NCBI GenBank assembly: GCA_015179125.1
Contig: WHVA01000024.1
Span: 186,001 to 250,000, forward strand
Direction: 5' to 3'
Source: Gautieria morchelliformis
Lineage: Eukaryota > Basidiomycota > Agaricomycetes > Gomphales > Gomphaceae
Length of the DNA: 64,000 nt
Each line of letters starts with the position of its first letter. Position 1 is the first letter of the stretch. A program made the position numbers and the translations under genes. The notes under the pieces are model-generated. The model saw only the letters and a list, made by a program, of their open reading frames with translations. It had not been told where the DNA came from and did no database searches. Positions 35,362-47,060 of this stretch are shown here, piece after piece.

Positions 35362-36411
35362 GGACACTGCGAAAAGCATTGACCTTTCTGTGAATTGTGA
35401 GTTCAACACTGGATATTACAGATTATTGCAATATATCGGGGTACAAGCAGAAATAATATTTCAAGATTCAGCACCGCAAGTCCCCTGGATCGTTCTCCTG
35501 GAGGGCTCAGCGCTCTACGCATAAATCATGCGAAGGACTCTGGTCGGAAATGTTCCACTACTACGACATGGATCCATCCGCAAGTGAATGCAAGCCACTG
35601 AGCATATGATTAAAATTTGGACTGCTTTCACACTTACAGGCAGTTAGGAATGTCCGAATGATCCTACAGACAATAAGAACTAAAACAGAGTCTCATATCA
35701 TGCAGCCTCCCACTCTGGGCTGTTCTCAACGCTCATTTACCCTTCCAGTCCCGGAAGTTGACAACCCTCCCAAATGTTCGTTCCCCAAATTCCAGATCCA
35801 AGACACAGAAGCTGCACCACATGGGAGTGGTCGATAAATAGGTTCACGTCGACCCCGTGATATAATGGCACTCTCAGGGCTTGGCATCTATATATCCTTA
35901 CGAACCAGTACGCCAGGCTCTCGTGTTCTCCGTGATATCCTCACTCCCGATCATGACCATCTCGGCACCTTCATCTAGTAGGGTTTTGGCTGCATCGATC
36001 AGCCCATCTGGCACATTGGACGTCCCTGCACTTTATAAATCCGCCACACTAACATGGCCGCCTGCGCCCCATTAAATTCCCTACTCTGGTCTAGCTTTTA
36101 CACCCAGCCGCTGTTGTGCCGTCAATGCACGAAGGGAAAGGTTAGATAAATAGCTGAACGCCACTGAGGCTCCTAAACGAATCGACTCGGCTCGACCACT
36201 TACTCTCATCGTTATCACGCGAGTAACTGACGGAAGCTGCTACCTTATGCCTGAAGCTGGCTGGTGAATAATCGGATAACCAGGTTTGTCATGTCTGTTG
36301 CCAAGGTTACTTGTATATATAGTGTGGGTCAGATTCACGATATATTTGTATTACGGTAGGTCATGTTCACCATATATTTGCATATAGACGGTAGGCTGAT
36401 ACTGATCTCGG
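35362..36411. other. No gene recognised
   Basis: Mixed-composition sequence. I see no gene or repeat. Confidence 0.4.
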
Positions 36412-36819
36412 ATGGCTCTCACTCCGCAACCACCACCTATGAACTTAGACCCTCCTGAATCCCCTTCCTCTGATACCATAAATGATATGCTCAATAGACT
36501 ACATGATCTCATACATAGCATTGCCCTTCCTAAAACAAAAGGCACAAAACATGCTCAATTCCAATTGACACACTACACAACGCATGCAACCTCATCTCCT
36601 CAGCCTGCACCACCTTCAGGAACTCACATCTCGACCCTCAAATATCCATCATCTGTGAAAAGCTCGAATCCATGTCAGCCCACATAGGCCTTGCTGCTCC
36701 AACCAGAAATCTTCGCTCTTATGCCTCTGTACTCACCGATAACTTGCCGCGCACACCCTCCAAACCCACTCCACCCCGTCGCGACACTAAGCTTGACCTT
36801 ACACTCTCCCAAGCCAATC

Positions 36820-36824
36820 ATCAG
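36820..36824 (+). repeat. Target-site duplication ATCAG, left copy
   Basis: ATCAG directly precedes the left terminal inverted repeat. The right copy is at 39758-39762. Deleting the element and one copy makes the ORF1 relic read straight through from SQANHQ to EPVFAG. Confidence 0.75.
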
Positions 36825-36944
36825 GCCCAGTGGAAATCGGCTCGAATTAGGGCTGCGCGTAGCTGTAAATACCGGTATTGAAATAGAAAGTCGGGGTTAA
36901 ATCTGCAGGTACCTGTGACGCACCGATGCATGAAAATACTTTTT

Positions 36945-37110
36945 TACAAAACTCAGTTGCTTCCGGTTCAGCACCGCCACCAACCGATACCGGAATGCCT
37001 TCGCCCTATTTTGCATGAAGAGATAGCTCTAATCTAGTTTACAAAACCTAGCTGCTTCCGGTTCAGATCCGCCACCAACCGATACCGGTACATCTGCTTG
37101 ACAGCTTTGC
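36945..37110 (+). repeat. Sub-terminal direct repeat, two copies
   Basis: TTTACAAAAC followed by GCTTCCGGTTCAG, CCGCCACCAACCGATACCGG occurs near 36950-37000 and again near 37037-37090. The repeats lie just inside the left end of the inverted-repeat element, where transposase-binding sites are often found. That role is inference. Confidence 0.65.
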
Positions 37111-39371
37111 TCAACTTTTTCTGGACCTACTCGCATCTCGTTGTTACTCCATTTCCCATATCTGCGCGCGCAATCACATCTGCATTCTGCCATTTTAACC
37201 CGATTTCCAGTTGCTGCGCGTTCACGTCAACGCACGATTTTCCATTTCCATGATTTCGGGTGCGAGTTTTTCGTTTTTCGTTTTCTGCAGACGCACATAA
37301 TCTTTTTATTTTTCTACGCACAGACACACGACGTGTCGCCGGCGCTATTTTTTCTTCAGGTTTTTCGACATTCGCTCTCTCCACCTTCCACGCACACCCG
37401 AGCGTGTTTTATTCGTAAGTCGACCTACGGCTCGACTAACGATTTATTGGACTTACTACGCTATTCTTAAGAGTTAGGAAGGGAGAGGCGTGCGGGGAGG
37501 GTTCAGGACCCGCGAAGGGTGCTCCGGATGTAGCGTAGCTCGACTACGCAGATACGCATCGGGTCCTGAACGTGGCAGCTGCTCTTCACCAGGCCACGTT
37601 CCTGTACCGACTGGAAGACGTCTCCCAAGGGGTCCCGTGTTTCAGTTCACGCCGGTACGTGCGACTCGACGTGCTGGGGGCGCGTGCACGGTTGGTCTCG
37701 GCGTGGGAGGAGGACATGCGATGAGTCTGTCTCTCTGACCATGGTGGTGCACGTCGAGTACTCGGGTGCGTGCGGATGCGATGCGCGACCGGCGTAGCGC
37801 CTGAGGGAATCCTGGAACCCATCGGGAGGGCTTCCAGGGTCGGATGCACATCTCCCATTGCACATTTGAGTCGTTGCCGCTTTTCCGGCCTGAGTGGGAG
37901 GCTGGACGCGCGATCGGCGGTTGTGGTGGCGTCGGCGATGGGCGTGCGATGTGCTTGCTATGAGCGACTTCTGGGGCATCGCTGTCCATCCCCCCATAGC
38001 GCTTTGAGGCGCGTAGACGGGGGAGACGGGGCCGGTACCACATCGGCCCTATCCCTGTCTTCCTCTTCAACACGCATCCTTGGCGGCGCCTTCGTGTTGT
38101 CAGCCCCGCGTGTGCGACGTGGGCATTTTCGGTCCGTATTAGCCATGAGAATACGCGCGGGCGCGGACTGCGGAGGGCAAGAAGCGAGGCGGTTAAGGAG
38201 GTGCCACCGATCCGTGAGGATGGCTTCGTCTCTCCTTGGCCCCACACCGCTGCTGTTGCTCCCGCTTGTCTGACGGTGTCTCCGTTCCTTGCCGCAGGCC
38301 TGTGCACCAAACCACCGTCCATCCGGACCGTGCCTTCGGCTTGCGTACGTCGCGTCCGTCGCTGGGTTCCGTCATGGGTCACACGAGCGTGTATGTGTTC
38401 CCTGTCCGTCTCACTGCTTCGCGCTCTTCTCCGAGTCGTAGGCGGCGCTGCGGGTAGACACGAACGCGCGTGGGGGATCTGCGCGCTGGGAATCGCCTAC
38501 ATGGGGTCGGACGCTGCGGCGGGGGGCGTCGATAACGAGCGTAGGACATGACACGTCACCCACAACGTCAGGGGTGCAGCTGTCCGACTCCTGCAGCCCT
38601 CACCGCTTGTTGTAGTGTCGATCCGCGTCCCTGAACGTGCCTGCTCCACTCGACTCATCTAACGGTTTGCTGCAGATCGTCGGTATGGCTACACAACAAC
38701 TCTTGGTGGAATCACGCAACACTGCTTTCCTTGCAGTCGAATATCAACTCCAAACATTGGGGTAAGTGGTGATATATATGACTTCTCCAGAATCTGTCAA
38801 CCCACACGCATATACACAGCAAATCTTATGCCCTACTCTTGGCTCGAATCCCCTCCCATGCCAGCACCATCTCCCACGCCGCTTCGCTGGATAACGAAGG
38901 CCAGCTAACCGCCACTACAAGCCGAAACGAACTATACAGCAAAGACAATGATGATGCAACGCATTACCCCAGCAAAACATCCAATTCACCGCAGTAAGGA
39001 GTATTCATTCATCTACTAAGCATAACGATTATTTGACATTTTCGGCTGCTCAGGAACTTGTTCTCTATTAACTATTGCCTTGCCAATCAGGAAGCGAAGG
39101 GCAGGTCAACGAGGGGTGGCGTCAAAGAAGCATTCACGAAGCCCTGAGAAGTAGAGAAGGAGGTGAGTTAAAAGCCTTATTCTGTTATGCCAGTGTCTCA
39201 TCTAGGTACAGTTCTACAGTGAACTCAGCAAAACGAACAAGTCACGCAAGATATCGCCCATCAAACACTCACTTCGCATTAAATTGGTGTGTATATCTCT
39301 CATTTTATTGTGTTGCTTTCTCATTTGTTTCAGTCTTTTCTTTCTAGCCATTGGACGTGGTACGGGTGGAC

Positions 39372-39521
39372 GCAGAGCGGAGGGATCGGTTCCGGGACGC
39401 GCGGTGCAGGCGGATGCAGAGCGGAGGGATCGGTGCTGGGGCGCGGGGTACAGGTGGAGGGCCGGGAATCGGTTCTGGGGCACGCGGTGCAGGTGGACGC
39501 AGAGCATGGAGGGATCGGTTG
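39372..39521 (+). repeat. Minisatellite, unit about 43 bp, about 3.5 copies
   Basis: Units begin GCAGAGCGGAGGGATCGGT and continue with GGGGCGCG-GGTACAGGTGGA or close variants. Lengths of about 44, 43 and 40 bp are followed by a partial copy. It lies within the inverted-repeat element. Confidence 0.7.
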
Positions 39522-39757
39522 TGTACATGTACCAGCGGTTGTACACATACGGCAATACAGAAAAAATCGGGTTTATTCTGCTATCTACCGGGGAGAACAT
39601 CGCTACACATCTCACAGCGACTCTGCGCATCTCTCAGCCGAACAAAATATCGGTTATAGTTCCATTTCTCGGTTTGTGGCGGTTCTCACATGTAGCGCTT
39701 ATTTTACAGATATTTACAGCTACGCGCAGCCCTAATTCGAGCCGATTTCCACTGGGC

Positions 39758-39762
39758 ATCAG
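39758..39762 (+). repeat. Target-site duplication ATCAG, right copy
   Basis: Partner of 36820-36824. Confidence 0.75.
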
Positions 39763-40045
39763 GAGCCAGTTTTTGCTGGTCTTTCAAACTCAGACCTGAA
39801 GGACAGGATTAACAAGGCGCTCAGTGATGCAGGATGTTGGTGGGGAACTCACTGGTCATCCCCAGACCCCGACAGAAATGTTAGAGAAGAAGACTGCATG
39901 GTTCATATCAGAGCCATTGGTCGCCACAGAAGTGGAGACATTTGGATCTCTACCTGCTCTGAGGATGAATGCAACAACCTCATTGAGACTTCTCGCCAAT
40001 GGCTCCCCAAGTTGTCTGTCAACCTCTCCATTGCCCCCAGGGTCT

Positions 40046-40205
40046 TTTTTTTTTTTCTCATCATTTTATTGACGGCAGGCTATGCCTATGATGGTCATTA
40101 CACGCATTGTATCTACCTTGGTGATGCTCTCATTTTCCTGTGTGTGTATTATTCTGCCTGTGTAAGTACTCAACCGCAAAGTGGCAAGCATGACAAGTAC
40201 GATCC
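40046..40205 (-). mobile_element. 5'-truncated LINE 3' end
   Basis: A poly-T run (40047-40058) followed by CTCATCATTTTATT, then a CAGGC-TGCCTATG-TGGTC pattern, matches the 3' untranslated end of LINE-A next to its poly-T at 44656-44683. This is a minus-strand copy of only about 150 bp inserted into the ORF1 relic. I could not fix its duplication. Confidence 0.65.
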
Positions 40206-40800
40206 AGGTGTCAAGATCTAAGGGGCCTCAGGTCCATTGTTGATAGTCAAGCAGGGGCCAGTTGTTGGTGATGTGAGTGTTGTGATGTTTGACGATCCAT
40301 CACAAGACAGTGACAACATCGCCACCCTGTTGGACCAAAACGAGCATATCATCACGCACCCCTCCATGCTCCAGCATGCCAAGTTCATATCTCGCTCTCC
40401 TCAACAAAATGCGAAAATGCACTCCTCCCTGATCCTATATCTCAGTGATCTCGACACTGTTAACAATTGCATCAAGCAGCATGTTGTGTTTCAAGGATGC
40501 CTCCACTCAACCATGTGATTCACATGCTACCCCCCACAATGCTTCAACTGTTATCACTTCGGTCACATTGCACACTCCTGTAAAGACAAGACAAAATGTG
40601 GCCTATGCTCTGGACCACATTTCACACATGACTGCAAATGCACCAATGTGAACAACTGCAGTGAGGTGGTCACATGCCAACACATTGTCTGGAAATGTTC
40701 CCTCTGTAATGGCCCCCATTCGGCAACCGACCACAAATGCCCTGCATGTAAACATATCCTTGAGTGTTATCTTCAGCAGACTGCTACCATAGGTGGCCTC

Positions 40801-41878
40801 TACCATGAATAATAGATGTCAACTAATCTGCTTCCTCCCTTGCATACCACCTCTTAGTTGTGGCACTGCAGAGGGGAAGCTATTACTAGCTTACCCTGGG
40901 ATCTCATTTTTATCCCTCTTGACCTCATAAAATGCACAGCCCTTGCTCTCCCTCCTGTAGTCTTACTGTGATGTCCTCCCTTCATTAAAGTAGCTTGCCA
41001 CATACCTACATGTAGTTTACAGTGCACCATAAGTGACATGTGCTTCAAGCACTCTAATTGATTTTCTCTCTCTCTCTCTCTCTCTGAGATACTGATCTCA
41101 TCGAATCTATGTGTTCTCTTGGATGAGATCAACAGAATGCCTAGGTGCAAGTGCTGTTAAAACTCAACTGATATTCCGGTCCTGATGTTTAGGTGCCAGT
41201 TGACAGGTCAACATATCAGTAAAATATATACTGCTGAGCGCCTCACGGCGCCTGAATCCTGATGCCACAGGGTTTGAGTCGGTTTGAGTCGAGGTGATGT
41301 CAAAGTTCTAGTTCCCAATGCCAGACGATTCCCCCGCTTGGAGTCCCTGCCCAGGATTGTCGACGGATTGCCACGCAGGGAATTCGCATGCCAGCAGCTT
41401 CTCGTACTTCGATGCCATTGAAATAGGGTTCCGTTGGAAGTACTGACGACAAGCTTCTATGTTGGCATCAGTGAGCGCTATATCATGACATGATCTGAGT
41501 CATACATCAGTCCGTGTAGCCACCGCTTACAGTAAAATTCTTGTCGACTGTATTTTGGGTCTTCGGCAGATACGCCTCACTTGGTGACTACAATCCTTGC
41601 TTGCAGGTACAAACCAGGGTCGGTGTCGGTTTGTATGCAATTCATTCATTCGCATGGCCGAGCAATTGCTCTTCGATTGCGTCCTACAGATATGTTCGCT
41701 CATCGATCATCACTGAAACTTTTTTGGGATTCAAAATTGCTTCCGGGTTGCCTACTAGTACATAGATCCGCAAATGCGAACTAGGCAGACGTACCTTCTT
41801 AACGTGACTATAAGCGTTCCGCGTATTCTTGTTCTTCACTCTACTTTCTCTGTCGGCCGCTTGTTTACATGAGAACGC
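40801..41878. other. No gene recognised
   Basis: Relic-like sequence and the upstream region of the DUF6533 gene. It contains a (TC)n microsatellite at 41065-41085. No coding region is supported. Confidence 0.4.
41065..41085 (+). repeat. (TC)n microsatellite
   Basis: About ten uninterrupted TC dinucleotides. Confidence 0.95.
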
Positions 41879-43360
41879 ATGTCGACGTCACCCACCCTTG
41901 ATCTGCCATTGATATTATTGGAGGCGCTTTATATCGGTCGCTATGTAACAGGTGCGTGGCATGGTCACGGAAATTTGTGCAGTCACGCCGAGCCTGAGCG
42001 AGCAGTATTGTAGCTTCAGTATATATTGTCCTACTCTTGGAACACCTGGCCTCTTTACCTCAGGTTGGTAAGGCTCTTAATATTAACTTCAATCTATGAA
42101 CTCGTTCGCAGGAGATCGAGTTTATTTGGAGACAGAAGACACCCAGAAGCGGTTTACCGCGATTTTTTTTCCTCTTGTATCGCTATTCCGCGGTCGCTGG
42201 TCTTACCATTATCAATCATAGTAAGCGTCCATCTGGTGTGTGTACTAGTTCGGGACTGACATGGTGTAGTTATGTCGGGTATCTCACGTCCTTTGGAACT
42301 CAACGTAAGTTGGGCAGAAAATTTCACTCAGCATGTAGCTGACAATTCGACTCCCAGCCGTCCGTCTGTTCCCGAGACCCTCATTCAGAACTAATGTTGT
42401 ACTCAATTCAGCTGTAAACAAGCCATGGCTGTGACAGCCGCTCTGTCTATCTTTTCAACAGGCATCGCGGATGCTCTCGTTATGCTACGAGTATCTGTTC
42501 TCTGGGGGCGCCAGCGTCTCATATTGGGTATTCTCCTTTTCTCGTTTTTCAGTACATTTTCGGCCGCAGCTATATCTCTCGTGATCGTTGCAACAAAACT
42601 TGTTGGTATGTTGAGTTACTTAATTGTCACGGCTCGCATGTGCTAAGGCTTACCGCAGCAAGCACCGAGGTCGTGCCATCTATGAGCATATGCCGCTTCC
42701 CCTTTGATGGCAGACGTCAAATATTGGTTGGAATATGGGTTCCGGGGGTGGGTTTCCAACCTGAGAATGCACCTTGAGTGGGTGGCAGGTGCCATCGATT
42801 GTCGCTGAAACTCTTCAGGTAGATGGTTTTTGACGCTCTGGTGTTGTCTTTGGCTGGCTGGAATGCATGCGCACGACCTCCGACCCAACAGACTGCCTTC
42901 ACTGTGGCATTATATCGGGACGGTGTTGTTGTGTTTCTGGTCTGTACAGCAGTAAAGCGGAACTCGTAGGAGAAAACTAACATGTCATCCTAGATCCTGG
43001 CTGGTTTGTGAAAGAATTCGGCGAAATGGGAAATCATTGACATCATCCCCAGGCCTCCGCTCCGTTAGCTTGTTTTTCTCACTATTCGGCAGTAACTTTT
43101 ATCTTCTGGAACTGGTAAGAAATCAGATAAAATACCCAGAGACCACACATAAACTCACAACTACTACTAGCGTATCATGGCCAATGTCAACGATCACGCT
43201 CAGCCGATTTATATTCCGTGTGCGCCGCCGCGAGAAGGGACTAGCCCTCCCCTCAAACAGCCCGGGCGACACCGCTGTCGCTGATGCCGATTCGGGATCG
43301 TGCAGCGTGCCGCAGGCCTCTTCTGTACCCCTTCAGGCGCGACATAACGCCTTAAGTTGA
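41879..43360 (+). CDS. DUF6533-type multi-span membrane protein
   Basis: Starts at 41879 (MSTSPTLDLPLILLEALYIG). After an intron (donor at 41952), SVYIVLLLEHLASLPQ leads, over a second short intron, into EIEFIWRQKTPRSG and FFFLLYRYSAV, the conserved DUF6533 core. Later exons give a block like YVGYLTSFG, then AMAVTAALSIFSTGIADALVML with a span, RVSVLWGRQRLILGI, another span, and the C-terminal blocks FDALVLSLAGW and ALYRDGVVVFLVCTAV. The tail after STITLSRFIF is basic and ends at 43360. The protein should sit in a membrane with several spans. The function of this mushroom-specific family is unknown. Two exon joins around 42230-42420 do not keep frame in my reading, so there may be a lesion or a splice site I have misplaced. 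Confidence 0.65.
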
Positions 43361-44640
43361 ATTCGGAGGTAGCATATTCCCGAGGCGAAAAGTGAGTTAG
43401 AGAACTCACGGCGACAGAAAACGGTCAATGCTGAGGGGGGAAGTAGTGTAAAGCAATATAGTCAGTCGTAGCTCTGGGTCGATGTCAAGGAGCAAACTAC
43501 CGTGCGTTCGTCAAACACAGCCCAAGAAACGCAACAAAAGCAAGGCGCTACAGAGGCAATGGTAGTACGGTATAGTCACGTTAGTCATGATATGTCCGAG
43601 GATCTTCGTTTACCTCACACGGGGCATTCGAGTTCAGACCCAGAAGCGACGCAAAGCATGTTCATATGACCATCAGGCGAGACCTGCATTGCACGGTGGA
43701 AGCAAACCGTGTACTTAGTAAGAAGTCCACTCCAATCTGTCATGAGCGGCAGCTGTAGCCTTTGTCAGCTGCGAAGCGACGATGAATCATACTATCGTCA
43801 CCTGCCGCGAGAGAAGTTCACCCTGTTGAGCCACTGCGAGTCCCTTAGTGTTTGAGAATATGCTCAGTGCATTGTGGAATAGAAAATTAACAAGCGAAAT
43901 GGGCCTTTCGCATGCCCCTCGAATGATTGGATCGGCAGAGCAGCCACAGATCCGAATTTGGATCATCGAACCGTCCGAACTCGAACATGTTGAGCTAATA
44001 CAAGTTTAGCAACCTATATATACATGTCGCATCCAATGAGAACTTACAAAACAGAATCATCTGTCGCCGCGAGGGGCAAATGGGATTCACGGAGTCATCG
44101 TAAATGCGCGAGTGACGCGTATTGGGGTCTTCCACCTAACGCGTTCTGCTCTTGGCTTGATTTTAAATCAACAGTTGTACAACGCCGTTTCGTGCGCCTG
44201 TCAGAAAAAACATCGTCCTGGGTATACACATCAAATAAGCCAGGATGCACATAAACACCCACGTACATAGTCATGGGGTAATAAAACACATCGCTGTCAC
44301 GTTATAAATGAGCGTGTGGATCATGGGTTATCTGTGTCGATGATGTGTAGGGTCATGCCTTGCATACCTACATTATATTTGATGTTAGCTTTGACTGAAT
44401 TCATAGAACGATCTTGAAATTGAGAAGATTGAACGTCGTGCAACTGTAATAAAATACGTGATAGTGTTAGGTGACGATCGACTGACCGCAAACGAACATA
44501 TAAAGGTCTTAAAATACATGCTCTAAACTGATGTGATAAGCAAAGCACGGATATACCGGCAGGAACACACTGTTGGAAAGTGACATTGCATATGAGGATT
44601 CTCGGAGCAGGTCAAAAGGATGTGTAGCTGATATAAGTAT
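43361..44640. other. No gene recognised
   Basis: Intergenic sequence up to the retrotransposon nest. It is moderately AT-rich towards 44300-44640. No gene or repeat was recognised. Confidence 0.4.
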
Positions 44641-44652
44641 CAGCGTGGTACC

Positions 44653-44653
<1 letters not shown>
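44641..44653. repeat. Target-site duplication of LINE-A, left
   Basis: CAGCGTGGTACCC, directly before the poly-T end of LINE-A. The same 13 bases occur at 62789-62801, beyond the 5' end. Confidence 0.85.
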
Positions 44654-44683
<30 letters not shown>

Positions 44684-45233
44684 CTCATCATTTTATTCGA
44701 CCTCAGGCGTTGCCTATGGTGGTCGTTGTACTGTTTCTACCTATAGCGTGCACGGGCCTTTCCCCTCACTCCCTGGGTCACCCAGCACCCTGCGCTCTCA
44801 CGCTGGTGACTGCACTGACGACAGGTCCTTCCCCCCGCCGGCCCACCTCCCTTGGAGGTGTTTGTCACCCCGCGTCATTGGTGAGATAAGGTATTGGCTC
44901 TCTCCTTTCGTCGGTGTCGTGTGTATAGGTCTGGCCTTGTAAGTGCTCGGCCGCCGGAGCGGGCTGGCACGACAAAAAGGAGTGTCGCAGTCATAGGTAG
45001 AGGTCCGGGGGAGCATTGCCTGGTGGTGCTTGATGGTCTTGGGGAGCCGCCTGCGGGTTGTCCATCTCCGCCTCGCTGCGTCGATTCCAGCTTTTGTCGG
45101 TGCGCGAGTCCTGGTCTTAAGGGTTGGGTTTTATGGGCGTGGGTGTGGGGTAGTCATATGGTGTGCATGGGGCCGTTGTGGCCGGTGTTGCTCGTCGTAT
45201 TGCCATGTATGCTCAGTCTGTCTATGGCAACTC
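44684..45233 (-). other. LINE-A 3' untranslated region
   Basis: Non-coding part between the ORF2 stop and the poly(A) tail. The last part is shared with the short LINE fragment at 40046-40205, which shows that the same family inserted there. Confidence 0.7.
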
Positions 45234-46839
45234 CTATGATCTGCTCTGTGTAGGAGGAAGAGGGGTTACATCACCAAATAGTGATTGCAGCCTCTTGGTG
45301 GCCGCTACATACGCCAGCGTCGCCAGCATAGCTTTCTGACTGCCTAGCAGGTCTCGCAGTGACTTTGACCTGCGACCCAGTTTCCTTCTCAGGGCTATTC
45401 TCGCGTGCTCGTGAGCCCTGCAGTCGAATAAGTAGTGATGGATCGACTCCTCGGCCCCGGTGCAGGCCGGGCAGATAGGTGTCGGCGCCCTCTTGATACG
45501 GTAGAGGTGTTTGTTGAGCGGGATGTGTGTCGTGCGCAGCTGTGTGATGAGGCTGGTTTGTGCTCTCGTGAGTCCAGCTGTGTCCCTGGTGAAGGTTTTA
45601 GATGGGAGGCTGTCATCTATTGGTGCTAGGCGGGTGCGCCGCGATTTCGCTCTCCATAAGTCCCATACGTTTGATCTGAAATGTTGGCGCGCAGCGGTGA
45701 CGCTGCGCGGTAGGGGCCCCTCACTAAGAAAGACTGGCAGCTCACTTGTCTGACTGCTACCATCCTTAGCTGCTTTCCTCGCCTCTGCATCTGCCTCCTC
45801 ATTGCCACGCACATCGTCATGGCCCGAGATCCAGGTGATTTTTAGGCTGGTCTTTCGGTGTCTGGTCGGGGCCGCAACTCTGTTGGCTAGTTGGTGTGTG
45901 TGACTGAGGATTTGTTGGGCTGGCCGGGGCTTGACATATCCAAGGGATTGGATCACTGCTTGATTGTCCAGCAGGACTGTGGCCTTGCCAATGCCCCTTT
46001 CGCGCGACAGGAGTTCCAGTGCAAGGGCCACTCCCGCAGTTTCTGCCTCATATGTGGTGTGTTCGGTCAGTGGGCCCAGGTGGTACCTTAACGTCTTGGT
46101 GCGTCTATCTCCTCTGTACATGACCGCCGCCGCCCCCGCGATATCGTCAGCCCTTGACCCGTCCGTGTATACTTTCACGTCGGACTCGTCCGCTAGATTG
46201 GCCTCCTTTGATTCGTCCCTCGACTCTGCAATCTCGGTGGTGAAGAGGGGGGTTTGGTTGGGCATCTGTAGTGCTGGCGTAATCGTCTCGAAGTCGCCTG
46301 GTTTCAAGCTGAAGGTGTGCAGTAGGTGATGGATGGGTGAAGGGTGGCGGCGGACGAGTCTGTTGGCGCAGGTCTTGACAGGCTTGGCTAGCGGGTGGGT
46401 TGCGGGTAGTGTGACCATACGGGTGGCAGCCCTGTAGCAGACATAGAGCATAAGCAATTCGATCGGTAGTACATTGGCATGAACTTCTAGGATATCCGTC
46501 ACTGTGGTCCTCATGCCGCCTGTGATGGCTATGGTCGCCATCCTTTGCACTGATGTCAGCCTGCGTGCCACCCCTACCGATCCAGTTGCTTTCTTCCTCC
46601 CCGTTTGTCGCTGAACTGGGGTGAACCAGACATCGGCTGCGTAGGTGAGCTTCGGTATTGCTACGGCTGTGTATAGCTGGCGCATATATTTGGCTTGTAC
46701 ACCTGTGGAGGGCTTAGAGAGTCTGCGGAATAAGAGTGTCCACTTACCCGCTTTAGCTATTGCCTTCCCAGCCTGCATCTTCCATCGCAGCTCCCCATCC
46801 AGGAAAACCCCTAGGAACTTATGCGATCCCTGCGGCTGG
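45234..46839 (-). pseudogene. LINE-A ORF2, 3' piece (end of RT, RNase H)
   Basis: This continues from HKFLGVFLDGELRWK, immediately after the Copia insertion, through QLYTAVAIPKLTYAADVWF (RT C-terminal) to an RNase H domain with VYTDGSRAD, YEAETAGVALALELLS, VLLDNQAVI and GNEEADAEARKAA. It then has a Cys/His segment (CPACTGAEESIHHYLFDCR) typical of the end of such proteins. The stop is at 45234. This piece has no internal stop. Confidence 0.88.
46835..46839. repeat. Target-site duplication of Copia (GCTGG), left
   Basis: GCTGG next to the left LTR. The partner is at 51331-51335. Together with removal of the element, this rejoins LINE-A ORF2 in frame (VTIQ then PQGSHKF). Confidence 0.9.
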
Positions 46840-47060
46840 TGTGGAACGAAGGAGATATAATAATCTGATATTCTACGATCTGTACAAGATCATCTGCCTT
46901 ATATACAAAATATGATGTCCATTCTATTACCAATCTCTTCGAGCTGCTGTGCCGATGCGATGCCGGTGCACCAGCAACCCGGGGTCGAGAGCGATCTCGA
47001 ACCTCCGGCTAAATGCGTGCCGGCTCTGCCTCGGCGGTGTCATCGTCCCGATTACTAACA
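46840..47060 (-). repeat. Copia 3' LTR
   Basis: 221 bp beginning TGTGGAACGAAGG and ending ATTACTAACA on the plus strand. Read on the minus strand it has a TATA-like TGTATATAAGG near 46911. Confidence 0.95.

Larger units (their letters stand above)
36825..39757. mobile_element. 2.93 kb element with 47 bp terminal inverted repeats
   Basis: Both ends begin GCCCAGTGGAAATCGGCTCG read inwards and stay identical for 47 bp before diverging. The flanking sequence is duplicated (ATCAG). The interior holds sub-terminal direct repeats, a GC-rich middle (about 37480-38700) and a minisatellite, but no transposase is recognisable, so it is probably a non-autonomous class II element. Superfamily is undecided. 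A 5 bp duplication fits few groups well, and neither an hAT 8 bp duplication nor a CACTA terminus is present. Open frames in the GC-rich middle overlap on both strands and have no motif. Confidence 0.75.
36412..40800 (+). pseudogene. LINE ORF1 relic split by later insertions
   Basis: This is an ORF1 (Gag-like) relic of a non-LTR element of a different family from LINE-A and LINE-B. Its parts are: MNLDPPESPSS and IGLAAPTRNLRSYASVL up to SQANH (36412-36824); then EPVFAGLSNSDLKDRINKAL, HIRAIGRHRSGDIWIST and WLPKLSVNLSIAPR (39763-40045); then LLDQNEHIITHPSMLQHAKF and LILYLSDLDTVNNCI (40330-40515); then zinc knuckles with PPQCFNCYHFGHIAHSCKD, CGLCSGPHFTHDC and CSLCNGPHSATDHKCP (40530-40750). Frame changes and stops separate the later parts. 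A 2.9 kb inverted-repeat element and a short LINE 3' fragment interrupt it. Intact ORF1 proteins bind element RNA. Confidence 0.8.

Noticed and set aside
37642-38382. A 246-codon minus-strand frame within the inverted-repeat element
   Set aside because: It overlaps other long frames on both strands in GC-rich DNA and has no transposase or other motif. Probably chance.
44656-44683. Poly-T run as a transcription terminator
   Set aside because: It is the reverse-strand poly(A) tail of LINE-A, directly next to its target-site duplication.
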